Shown here: piece by piece, positions 1 to 6,384 of the stretch
Numbering within the stretch: position 1 is the stretch's first letter
Layout: every line of letters starts with the position of its first letter
DNA from: an uncultured Clostridia bacterium
Lineage (GTDB): Bacteria > Bacillota > Clostridia > Oscillospirales > Acutalibacteraceae
Reading direction: 5' to 3'
Assembly (NCBI GenBank): GCA_937912045.1
Contig: CALDPI010000199.1
Coordinates: forward strand, 1 to 9,324
Length of the DNA: 9,324 nt
The notes under the pieces: generated by a model
What the model was told of the DNA's origin: nothing
Seen by the model: only the letters and a program-made list of their open reading frames with translations
Database searches by the model: none
Made by a program: the position numbers and the translations under genes

Positions 1-1036
1 GAGTCTTTTTAACCTCAAAATCCTTTGGTCTGGAATCTACTGCCGCATTTTTAAGAGCAAAATCAAGACCGTCACGGCAGGTATAGAGACGAGTAAGTGC
101 GGACTTGCATTGCTCGATAATATCAACACTGTAGTTAATCGGACTTCTGTAGTGTGAAGAAATCATGAGGTAACGAATCGGCTCGTAACCATACTTTTCA
201 GCAACGTCACGAACTGTGAAGAAATTGCCGAGTGACTTCGACATTTTTACATTATCCACATTGATATATCCGTTATGCATCCAATAGTTTGCAAACTGTG
301 CACCATTGCAGCACTCACTCTGCGCAATCTCGTTCTCGTGGTGCGGGAAGATAAGGTCCTTACCACCGCAGTGAATATCAATTGTGTTACCGAGATAACG
401 TCTGTTCATTGCTGAACACTCAATATGCCAACCCGGTCTTCCCTGGCCCCACGGTGACTCCCAATACGGCTCACCCGGCTTTGCGGACTTCCAGAGGGCG
501 AAATCCATAGGAGCTTTCTTGATATCGCCAACCATAATTCTTGCGCCAGCCTCAAGTTCTTCAAGAGGCTGGTGGGAAAGCTTGCCGTAGCTTTCAAATT
601 TTTCAGGGCTGAAGTATACGTCGCCATCAACCTCATAAGCAAATCCTTTTTCAATAAGACCGCTTACGATTTCAATAATCTTATCAATATTTTCAGTTGC
701 CTTGGGGTGAATTGTTGCCTCGCGGAAATTAAGTCCGTGTGCATCAACCCAGAATTCTTCAATATATTTTTTGGAAACCTCTTCAAAGGTAATACCCTCT
801 TCGTTTGCGCGCTTGATGATTTTATCGTCAATATCGGTAAAATTCTGAACAAAGGTAACCTTGTTGCCGCGCCATTCAAGATAACGGCGGAGCACGTCAA
901 AAACGCAGAGCGGTCTTGCGTTGCCAATGTGGATAAAGTTATAAACCGTCGGTCCGCAGGCATAAATTTTATACTCGCCCTCGGTAATCGGCACAAGCTC
1001 TTCACGCGTGCGTGTTAATGTGTTAAATATCTTCAT
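1..1036 (-). CDS. cysS: Cysteinyl-tRNA synthetase, 3' end cut off by the window
   Basis: Class I aminoacyl-tRNA synthetase that charges tRNA-Cys with cysteine in the cytoplasm. The frame is open from the ATG at 1036 to position 1, giving 345 codons; the family is about 460-470 residues, so roughly the last 120 (anticodon-binding end) lie outside. Visible motifs are the HIGH box as HIGN at residues 36-39, the KMSKS loop at 264-268, and the expected zinc ligands C27, C207, H232 and E236 (in ACGPT, IECSAM and PHHENE). The N-terminus MKIFNTLTR is typical. Its start lies inside the end of cysE (14-nt overlap), with the SD-like GGAAGGAAG about 11 nt upstream, so it should be co-transcribed with cysE and share its T-box control. 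No defect is seen in the visible part. Confidence 0.97.
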   Translation of the reverse strand, partial: MKIFNTLTRTREELVPITEGEYKIYACGPTVYNFIHIGNARPLCVFDVLRRYLEWRGNKVTFVQNFTDIDDKIIKRANEEGITFEEVSKKYIEEFWVDAHGLNFREATIHPKATENIDKIIEIVSGLIEKGFAYEVDGDVYFSPEKFESYGKLSHQPLEELEAGARIMVGDIKKAPMDFALWKSAKPGEPYWESPWGQGRPGWHIECSAMNRRYLGNTIDIHCGGKDLIFPHHENEIAQSECCNGAQFANYWMHNGYINVDNVKMSKSLGNFFTVRDVAEKYGYEPIRYLMISSHYRSPINYSVDIIEQCKSALTRLYTCRDGLDFALKNAAVDSRPKDFEVKKT

Positions 1037-1658
1037 TTTCGCTCATTCTTCCTTCCAATTCTTTAATTCTTTGTTCAAGGCGGCAAAGTTCTTGCGATAC
1101 GGGGTCGGGGATGTGCACCTGGTCCATGGGTGTCACGCGAATGCCGCTGCGCTTTACAACCCTCGCAGGAACGCCGACAACGGTGCAATCGGGCGGCACC
1201 TCGTCGAGCACGACGGCACCTGCCGCAATTCTCGAATTGTCGCCGACCTTAAACGGTCCCAAAACCTTTGCGCCGCTGCTTATCATAACGTTGTTGCCGA
1301 TGGTGGGGTGGCGCTTGCCCTTGTCCTTGCCCGTTCCGCCCAGCGTCACGCCCTGGTAAATCAGAACGTCATCGCCGATTTCGGTTGTTTCACCGATTAC
1401 CACACCTGTGCCGTGGTCGATTACAAGACGTCTGCCAATGGTGGCGGCAGGGTGAATTTCTATGCCCGTTTTACGCACCGCGCGCTGTGAAATATACCGC
1501 GCCAGAAAGAAAAGCCTGTGGCGATAGCACCAGTTTGCCTTTCGGTGCATTCTCACCGCGCGAAAGCCGGGATAGAGAAAAAATATTTCCAAGGCGCTGC
1601 GCGCGGCAGGGTCACGCTCGCGGTAGGCCTTTATGTCTTCTTTAATTCTATCAAACAC
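1023..1658 (-). CDS. cysE: Serine O-acetyltransferase
   Basis: Transfers acetyl from acetyl-CoA to L-serine to make O-acetylserine, the committed step of cysteine synthesis. The protein is 211 residues, the short form lacking much of the N-terminal helical domain of the E. coli enzyme. After a helical N-terminus (MFDRIKEDI, then RDPAAR) comes a left-handed hexapeptide-repeat domain from about residue 66 to 168. It carries the catalytic DHGTG (H82) and the GKRHPTIG segment (H117) that helps bind acetyl-CoA and serine; the GVPAR motif is at 162-166. The C-terminal tail (about 185-211) is charged and helical. The start is GTG at 1656-1658: the alignment-like N-terminus supports it and no in-frame ATG fits better. 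An AGAGAGTG sequence just after the T-box terminator can serve as SD. It heads the cysE-cysS operon. Confidence 0.96.
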   Translation of the reverse strand: MFDRIKEDIKAYRERDPAARSALEIFFLYPGFRAVRMHRKANWCYRHRLFFLARYISQRAVRKTGIEIHPAATIGRRLVIDHGTGVVIGETTEIGDDVLIYQGVTLGGTGKDKGKRHPTIGNNVMISSGAKVLGPFKVGDNSRIAAGAVVLDEVPPDCTVVGVPARVVKRSGIRVTPMDQVHIPDPVSQELCRLEQRIKELEGRMSENEDI

Positions 1659-1676
1659 AAAATCACTCTCTTTTGC

Positions 1677-1710
1677 AAAAAAATAACCTCCGCTGCTTTC
1701 GCAACGGAGG
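1677..1710 (-). terminator. T-box intrinsic terminator
   Basis: On the minus strand, CCTCCGTTGC (1710-1701) pairs with GCAGCGGAGG (1696-1687) through a GAAA tetraloop, with one G-U wobble. A T-rich run, TTATTT then TTTT, follows (1686-1677). The 5' arm can alternatively pair with the GGAG of the T-box (1735-1732), giving the mutually exclusive antiterminator. It also appears to be the only terminator available to transcripts reading out of pgsA. Confidence 0.93.
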
Positions 1711-1904
1711 CGGTATTATACCACGGTTCCACTCCAATTTGTAACTCTGCGACCGATAACGGTGTCTGCCGCGCCGTCATTTCCTACGGCGTACTGTCGG
1801 GGCGCAATTTTCGCCGCACCACCAAAAGACTCTTTCACCAGCCGAGCCCTCTCTTGTTTGGGTGTGTGGGTACTTTCCCCGATAAACGTATCTTTTTATA
1901 TTGT
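1677..1904 (-). ncRNA. T-box riboswitch leader, predicted tRNA-Cys specific
   Basis: This untranslated leader lets uncharged tRNA-Cys promote read-through into cysE-cysS. Reading the minus strand, Stem I has a basal helix CGGGG (1881-1877) pairing with CCCCG (1802-1798). Above it is a specifier loop with AGTA on the 5' side (1874-1871) and GAA on the 3' side, then the candidate specifier codon TGC (Cys) at 1806-1804, followed by a purine. The distal part shows an AGAGAG bulge (1854-1849) and a GGCTGGTG loop closed by GGCTC/GAGTC. Two small hairpins follow (1791-1772 and 1763-1752). The T-box proper is GGAGTGGAACCGTG (1735-1722), one or two changes from the consensus. Its UGGA (1731-1728) would pair with UCCA, which fits the U73 discriminator of bacterial tRNA-Cys. 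The 5' end is inferred from the promoter. Confidence 0.92.
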
Positions 1905-1910
1905 CAATAC

Positions 1911-1939
1911 ATTATATTATATTTTATCGGTTTTGTCTA
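1911..1939 (-). promoter_or_regulatory. Sigma-A-type promoter for the cysE-cysS T-box leader
   Basis: The -35 box TAGACA (1939-1934) and a perfect -10 box TATAAT (1916-1911) are separated by 17 nt on the minus strand, predicting a start near 1904. The -35 box begins 3 nt after the pgsA stop codon. A TTGACA at 1907-1902 was considered as an alternative -35, but no good -10 follows it. Confidence 0.75.
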
Positions 1940-1942
1940 CTA

Positions 1943-2518
1943 TTATTTTGATGCGAGGAAGGCATCCTTATTCTGCACCATATAAACAACGCCCGAAATC
2001 ACCGTCAGCACTGCCGATGCCCACAAGAGCAGGGTGATAAGAGCCATAAACACTGACTGAAGTGCCGTCGATACGTTAAAGGTTGTAATAATAGCCGCAA
2101 CAAAGAGCGTCACGATTATGGCAACCATCTGGCAGACAGTTTTTGCCTTGCCCCACATATTTGCGGCAATGACGGTGCCGTTCTGCACCGCAACAAGACG
2201 GAGCGACGTAATCATAAACTCGCGGAAGAGGACGATAAACACAATCCAGGTGATGCCGGGGCAGGCGCCTGCCTCAAGCAGTCCGAGATAGGCTGCGGTT
2301 GTCAGCATCTTATCTGCAAGCGGGTCCAAAAACTTGCCAAAATCGGTTACAAGTCCGTCGCGTCTTGCAATTTTTCCGTCAAGAAAATCTGTGTAGGAAG
2401 CCAGCGCGAAAATAACAAGCGCGGCAAAATAGTGTCCTGTGAAATTCGTCACCATCGTGAACATAAAAATCGGGGTTGCAATTATTCTTGCAACGGTAAG
2501 CTTATTCGGCAGATTCAT
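1943..2518 (-). CDS. pgsA: CDP-diacylglycerol--glycerol-3-phosphate 3-phosphatidyltransferase (PGP synthase)
   Basis: Integral membrane enzyme that makes phosphatidylglycerol phosphate from CDP-diacylglycerol and glycerol-3-phosphate, the entry to phosphatidylglycerol and cardiolipin. The protein is 191 residues, a normal length. The N-terminus MNLPNKLTVARI is characteristic. The complete CDP-alcohol phosphotransferase signature is present: D44, D47, G48, A51, R52, G61, D65 and D69 at the required spacing, the aspartates being metal ligands and catalytic. Hydrophobic stretches at about 12-42, 72-100, 128-147 and 155-181 are likely membrane helices. The ATG overlaps the end of rimO by 17 nt and has a clear AGGAGA SD (2532-2527), 8 nt upstream, so it is the last gene of its operon and probably translationally coupled. 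A related CDP-alcohol transferase is the only alternative; the N-terminus and the rimO neighbour favour PgsA. Confidence 0.95.
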   Translation of the reverse strand: MNLPNKLTVARIIATPIFMFTMVTNFTGHYFAALVIFALASYTDFLDGKIARRDGLVTDFGKFLDPLADKMLTTAAYLGLLEAGACPGITWIVFIVLFREFMITSLRLVAVQNGTVIAANMWGKAKTVCQMVAIIVTLFVAAIITTFNVSTALQSVFMALITLLLWASAVLTVISGVVYMVQNKDAFLASK

Positions 2519-3842
2519 AAATCATTTCTCCTAACAAATCGTATTCAATATTATCGTTGATATGTACCTTAACGTATTCGCCGATGTGCTGTGGCGAATC
2601 GGTTAAAAAGAAGATTTTTCCGTCAACCTCGGGTGCGTCTGCAGGGCTTCTGCCGAAGTAGCAGCGGATAAAGTTGTCATAACCCTCTATAAGCACCTCT
2701 GTGTCGAGGTCGACCTTTTCGGCATTCTTTTCAGACACGATTGTCAGCTGGTCTGCCATTATATTTTCAGCGCGGTCAATTTTTGTCTGTTGCGGCACCT
2801 GGTCGGCCATTGTCGCGGCGGGGGTGTCCTCCTCGGCCGAATAGGCGAAACAGCCAAGCCTGTCGAAGCGCCATTTTTTAACAAACTCGCAAAGCTCCTC
2901 ATACTGCTCCTCGGTCTCACCCGGGAAGCCTGTAATCAGCGTTGTGCGGAGCGTAACGTCGGGCAGCACCTCACGTATGCGGGCAAGCGTTTTTTCAAGC
3001 TCCGCCTTAGTGCCCTTGCGGTTCATACGGCGAAGTATCTCGTCGTTACAATGCTGAATCGGTATATCAAGATAGGGCAAAAGCTTTTCTTCTTCCTTGA
3101 TTGCGAAGAGCAGCTCATCGGTTATCTTATCGGGATAGGTATAAAGCGTGCGAATCCAATGTATGCCGTCAATTCGGCAAAGCTTTTTAAGAAGTGAGGG
3201 AAGACGGTATTCGCCGTAAAGGTCAATTCCGTATGCGGTGGTGTCCTGCGCCACAACAACCAGCTCGCTCACGCCGCCGCGTGCCAATTCCTCCGCCTCT
3301 GCAATTATGCTCTCCTCCGTGCGTGAGCGGAAGCGTCCGCGGATTTGCGGAATGGCGCAGTAGGTGCAGCAGTTGTCACAGCCGTCTGCAATTTTTATGT
3401 ACGCGGTGTAGGGCATACCGCCCAGAACACGTTTGCCGTCAAGGTCAAGCGAAAACTTTTCGCCATATGAGTTCTGTTTCTTGCCGCCAAGCGCCTCTTT
3501 AATAAGCGCGGCAATTTTTTCGTTGCTGCCGATACCAACGACCATATCCACCTCGGGAATTTCCTCGGTTATGTCGTCGCGGTAACGCTCGGCAAGGCAA
3601 CCCGTAACCACAAGCAGTTTAAGATTTCCCTCGCTTTTATAGCGCGCCGCCTCGATTATGTTTTCAATCGCCTCACTCTTGGCCTCTTCTATAAAGCCGC
3701 AGGTGTTGATAATTATGACCTCGGCCTCTGCCTCCTCCGAAACGAGCGTAAAGCCGTCCTCGCGAAGAGTGTAAAGCATCTGCTCGGCATCGACCTGATT
3801 TTTCGGACAGCCGAGTGACACCATTGCCACCTTAATTGACAT
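2502..3842 (-). CDS. rimO: Ribosomal protein S12 methylthiotransferase
   Basis: Radical-SAM enzyme that adds a methylthio group to the conserved aspartate of ribosomal protein S12. The chosen protein is 446 residues. The N-terminal MTTase domain has cluster cysteines C12 (LGCPKNQ), C48 (NTCGF) and C82 (TGCLAERY). The radical-SAM cluster motif CxxxCxxC is C155, C159 and C162, followed by IPQIRG. The C-terminal part from about 375 is the TRAM domain. The LGCPKN and GCLAERY versions separate RimO from the tRNA enzyme MiaB. The frame extends upstream to a GTG at 3857, but ATG 3842 is preferred: GAGGAAG lies 6 nt before it and is inside the longer version, and MSIKVAMVSLGC is a normal RimO start. 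It begins 1 nt after the recX stop and overlaps pgsA by 17 nt. Confidence 0.96.
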   Translation of the reverse strand: MSIKVAMVSLGCPKNQVDAEQMLYTLREDGFTLVSEEAEAEVIIINTCGFIEEAKSEAIENIIEAARYKSEGNLKLLVVTGCLAERYRDDITEEIPEVDMVVGIGSNEKIAALIKEALGGKKQNSYGEKFSLDLDGKRVLGGMPYTAYIKIADGCDNCCTYCAIPQIRGRFRSRTEESIIAEAEELARGGVSELVVVAQDTTAYGIDLYGEYRLPSLLKKLCRIDGIHWIRTLYTYPDKITDELLFAIKEEEKLLPYLDIPIQHCNDEILRRMNRKGTKAELEKTLARIREVLPDVTLRTTLITGFPGETEEQYEELCEFVKKWRFDRLGCFAYSAEEDTPAATMADQVPQQTKIDRAENIMADQLTIVSEKNAEKVDLDTEVLIEGYDNFIRCYFGRSPADAPEVDGKIFFLTDSPQHIGEYVKVHINDNIEYDLLGEMIYESAE

Positions 3843-3843
3843 T

Positions 3844-4464
3844 TTATACTTCCTCACAGTTATCTAATTTTTCTGAATATTCGCGCAGTGCCGCCTTGAC
3901 GTCGCCAAACGAAAAGCCCTTTCGTATGAGCGCGGCATACACCTTTTGCACGCCGTCCTCACTTTGCAGCTTTCTTGCATATTTCTTTTCAATAAGCTCG
4001 GTTATCTGCGCCCGGGGGCTTGATGCGAGCGCATCCATCACCTGCTTTGCTATGTCGGACGGGACTCCCTTTGCGAAAAGTTTTCGCAAAATCTCCCTGT
4101 CCGAAACGTTGGCATCACAAAGCGCAGCGCTCAGCCGCTCTGCATAGCGAAAATCGTCTATAAGACCCATTTCCTCCATACGTGCGACGGCTCCTTCAGC
4201 CGCCCTTTCAGGATAGGCGCGACAGAGCTTTTTGTAAAGTGCCTTTTTGCTGTGGTCAGCGCGTGACATATACCAGAGTGCGCGCGACTTTGCGCGGGAA
4301 AAGTCCGACTCTTCACAAAGCGCAAAAAGCTCGCTCTTTTCTATCTGTGCGCCCGCCTTTAATCCTGCCGACAACACAACGTCGGTATCGAGCAGGAATT
4401 CTTCGCCGTCTGCCACAACACGTGTTTCGTTTTTGCGGCAGGGCTTAATTTCGGTTATTATCAT
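3844..4464 (-). CDS. recX: RecX, regulatory protein of RecA
   Basis: RecX binds RecA filaments and modulates (usually restrains) recombinase and coprotease activity. The protein is 206 residues, within the range for Bacillota. The N-terminal segment of about 55 residues is an extra region common in Gram-positive RecX. It is followed by tandem three-helix repeats, with visible family-like segments SRALWYMSRADHSKKALYKKL (abridged here as residues about 60-80), GLIDDFRYAERL at about 101-112, and GVPSDIAKQVMDAL at about 133-146. Its ATG overlaps the recA TGA as ATGA (4 nt), a classical termination-reinitiation junction that would tie its level to RecA; no strong separate SD is visible. RimO translation begins 1 nt after its stop codon. 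Sequence conservation in RecX is low, but position directly after recA makes the call firm. Confidence 0.93.
   Translation of the reverse strand: MIITEIKPCRKNETRVVADGEEFLLDTDVVLSAGLKAGAQIEKSELFALCEESDFSRAKSRALWYMSRADHSKKALYKKLCRAYPERAAEGAVARMEEMGLIDDFRYAERLSAALCDANVSDREILRKLFAKGVPSDIAKQVMDALASSPRAQITELIEKKYARKLQSEDGVQKVYAALIRKGFSFGDVKAALREYSEKLDNCEEV
3849..3855 (-). promoter_or_regulatory. Shine-Dalgarno site that fixes the rimO start
   Basis: GAGGAAG lies inside the last codons of recX, 6 nt before ATG 3842. It overlaps and follows the upstream GTG at 3857, so that longer start would have to be read across its own ribosome binding site. This decides for the shorter RimO. Confidence 0.8.
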
Positions 4465-5561
4465 TCTTCGTCAACCGCAACGTCGATGTTGATTTTTCTG
4501 CGGCTTCTTGTCGCCGGCGCCTCGGTCGGTGCAGAGGGAGCAATCGTTTCCTCTGCTGCTTTCTCTCCGTCGTTTGCAGGGTTCGCGGCGGCAAAAATCT
4601 TTGCCTCAATCTCGTTTGCAAGGTCGGGGTTGTCGGCAAGGATAACCTTGACGTTGTCGCGGCCCTGTCCTAAGCGTGTTTCACCATAATAGAACCACGC
4701 TCCCGAGCGCTTGATAACCTCATACTCAACACCGAGATCAACAATCTCGCCCTCGCGGCTGATGCCTGTGCCGTACATAATATCAAAGGTTGCCTCACGG
4801 AAGGGGGGCGCAACCTTGTTTTTAACAATCTTTGCCCTTGTGCGTGAGCCAATCATCTCGCCATTAACCTTAATGGTTTCAACCCTGCGGACGTCGATAC
4901 GTACCGACGCATAGAATTTGAGCGCGCGGCCGCCCGTTGTGGTTTCGGTGGGTCCGTACATTACGCCAACCTTTTCACGCAGCTGGTTGATGAATATTGC
5001 AATACAGTTGGATTTTGAAATGGCGCCTGCCAATTTTCTGAGCGCCTGCGACATAAGTCTTGCGTGCAGACCAACGTGCGAATCGCCCATCTCACCCTCG
5101 ATTTCTGCGCGGGGAACGAGTGCCGCAACCGAGTCGATTACGACCATATCAATGGCGCCCGAGCGCACGAGTGCCTCGGTGATTTCAAGGGCCTGCTCGC
5201 CCGTGTCAGGCTGAGACACAAGCAGCGAATCAATATCAACGCCCAGGTTTTTGGAATATACAGGGTCAAGCGCGTGCTCAACGTCGATAAACGCAGCTGT
5301 TCCGCCGTTTTTCTGTGTCTGGGCAATCGCGTGCAGGGCAAGCGTTGTTTTACCCGAGGATTCAGGACCATAAATTTCCACAATTCGGCCCTTGGGGAAG
5401 CCGCCGATTCCAAGCGCCATATCAAGTGACGTGGAGCCTGTGGAGATGTGGTCAACCTCCATTCCCATGTTTTCGCCAAGGCGCATAATGGCGCCCTTTC
5501 CGAACTGCTTTTCAATCTGCGAAAGCGCAGTTTCTAATGCTTTGGTCTTATCGTCTGCCAT
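4461..5561 (-). CDS. recA: RecA recombinase
   Basis: ATP-dependent strand-exchange protein that also stimulates LexA self-cleavage. The protein is 366 residues. Visible are the Walker A motif GPESSGKTT (65-73), the Walker B region MVVIDSVAAL (139-148), the MAW/L1 region with GEMGDSHVGLHARLMSQALR (157-176), the L2 region INQLREKVGV through TETTTGGRALKFY (191-217), and a C-terminal domain from about 270. The last 35 residues form a Pro/Ala/Thr-rich linker, then a basic TRSRRK patch and an acidic VDEE end. The frame stays open upstream to a TTG at 5618, but ATG 5561 is chosen: AAGGAG lies 9 nt upstream (5576-5571) and MADDKTKALE is a standard RecA start. It lies 34 nt after prmC and overlaps recX by 4 nt. 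No cinA lies nearby, although cinA often precedes recA in Bacillota. Confidence 0.98.
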   Translation of the reverse strand: MADDKTKALETALSQIEKQFGKGAIMRLGENMGMEVDHISTGSTSLDMALGIGGFPKGRIVEIYGPESSGKTTLALHAIAQTQKNGGTAAFIDVEHALDPVYSKNLGVDIDSLLVSQPDTGEQALEITEALVRSGAIDMVVIDSVAALVPRAEIEGEMGDSHVGLHARLMSQALRKLAGAISKSNCIAIFINQLREKVGVMYGPTETTTGGRALKFYASVRIDVRRVETIKVNGEMIGSRTRAKIVKNKVAPPFREATFDIMYGTGISREGEIVDLGVEYEVIKRSGAWFYYGETRLGQGRDNVKVILADNPDLANEIEAKIFAAANPANDGEKAAEETIAPSAPTEAPATRSRRKINIDVAVDEE

Positions 5562-5570
5562 AATAACATT

Positions 5571-5576
5571 CTCCTT
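5571..5576 (-). promoter_or_regulatory. Shine-Dalgarno site that fixes the recA start
   Basis: AAGGAG on the minus strand, 9 nt before ATG 5561. It excludes the in-frame TTG at 5618 as the true start. Confidence 0.8.
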
Positions 5577-5594
5577 TTCGTTTATTACGGTAAT

Positions 5595-5623
5595 ATTATA
5601 TCTGACCGAGAGTCCCAAAAACC
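5595..5623 (-). promoter_or_regulatory. Possible internal promoter for recA
   Basis: A perfect -10 hexamer TATAAT (5600-5595) overlaps the prmC stop codon, with a start expected near 5588 and a short leader of about 27 nt carrying the recA SD. The -35 candidate with 17-nt spacing (GGTTTT, 5623-5618) is poor. The hexamer could be chance in an A/T-rich junction. Confidence 0.3.
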
Positions 5624-6384
5624 ACCCTCTCGATTCCCGATAGGTCGTTTAAGCTCCCGATATTTTCGAGTCCTGCTTTTTCTAAAAGCTTTTTAACTTC
5701 GTCACCCTGTCCGATGCCGATTTCCACAGCAAGCGTGCCGCCGCGTTTCAGATGCGGCACCCAAATTTCTGCAATTTTTCTGTAAAACGAAAGTCCGTCC
5801 TCGCCGCCGTCAAGCGCCATTCTGGGCTCTCTTTGCACCTCTTTTTGCAGGGTGTCAAGGTCTTTTGTTTTTATGTAAGGCGGATTGCTTATAATCAAAT
5901 CGAACTCACCGAAATCATCCTCTAAAACGTCGCCCTTTACAGCGCGCACCGAGGACGCGTTGCGCTCGATGTTTTTTTCAAGATAGGGAAAAGCCTCATC
6001 CGACAGCTCCATAGCAAAGACGGTGGCATTTGGACAATGCTTGTCCACCGTGATGGCAAGGCAACCGCTACCGGAGCACAGGTCCATGCAGGTGATTTCC
6101 TCTGTGCCTGCCTTATCAATGGCAAACTCTGCCAGCGTTTCGGTGTCGGGGCGGGGGATAAGCACACCCTCGCCAACGCAAAAGGGCAAATCGTAAAACT
6201 CCCATTCGCCCAGTATGTACTGCAGCGGCTCGCCGCCGATTCTGCGTGACAGCACCGCATCGATCGTTTCTTCGTCCGTATTGCCGAGGAAAGCGGCAAT
6301 CTGCCGCGCCTCAAACAGTGCCGACTCTATTCCCGCGTCGGCAAGCCTTTTCTGTGCGTACCTTTGCACGTTGAGTGCAACCAT
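5596..6384 (-). CDS. prmC: Release factor glutamine methyltransferase
   Basis: S-adenosylmethionine-dependent enzyme that methylates the glutamine of the GGQ motif in peptide-chain release factors RF1 and RF2, raising termination efficiency. The protein is 262 residues, slightly shorter than the usual 275-290. A helical N-terminal domain contains GEPLQYILG (51-59) and the IPRPDTE segment (76-82). The Rossmann methyltransferase core has SAM motif I DLCSGSGCLA (101-110) and the signature NPPY (167-170), followed by EPRMALDGGEDGL (about 186-198), typical of PrmC. The ATG directly abuts the TAA of the DUF1385 gene (0 nt between), with a GAGGG 10 nt upstream, so coupling is likely. In many Bacillota prmC sits between a DUF1385 gene and prfA; here recA follows instead. 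A generic N6-methyltransferase is unlikely given the PRPDTE motif. Confidence 0.95.
   Translation of the reverse strand: MVALNVQRYAQKRLADAGIESALFEARQIAAFLGNTDEETIDAVLSRRIGGEPLQYILGEWEFYDLPFCVGEGVLIPRPDTETLAEFAIDKAGTEEITCMDLCSGSGCLAITVDKHCPNATVFAMELSDEAFPYLEKNIERNASSVRAVKGDVLEDDFGEFDLIISNPPYIKTKDLDTLQKEVQREPRMALDGGEDGLSFYRKIAEIWVPHLKRGGTLAVEIGIGQGDEVKKLLEKAGLENIGSLNDLSGIERVVFGTLGQI

Noticed and set aside
572..1018. Plus-strand frame of 148 codons opposite cysS
   Set aside because: Antisense to an unmistakable CysS reading frame, with no ribosome binding site and no recognisable product.
1902..1907. Consensus TTGACA as an alternative -35 box for cysE
   Set aside because: No acceptable -10 hexamer lies 16-18 nt downstream, whereas TAGACA-17-TATAAT just upstream is complete.
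1518..1985. Plus-strand frame covering the cysE start and the T-box leader
   Set aside because: Its bases are fully explained by cysE and the structured riboswitch RNA on the other strand, and the protein has no family-like features.
5607..5632. Inverted repeat CGAGAG / CTCTCG near the end of prmC
   Set aside because: Only 6 bp with a 14-nt loop and no T-run, and it lies inside coding sequence. It is neither a convincing terminator nor a known SOS operator.
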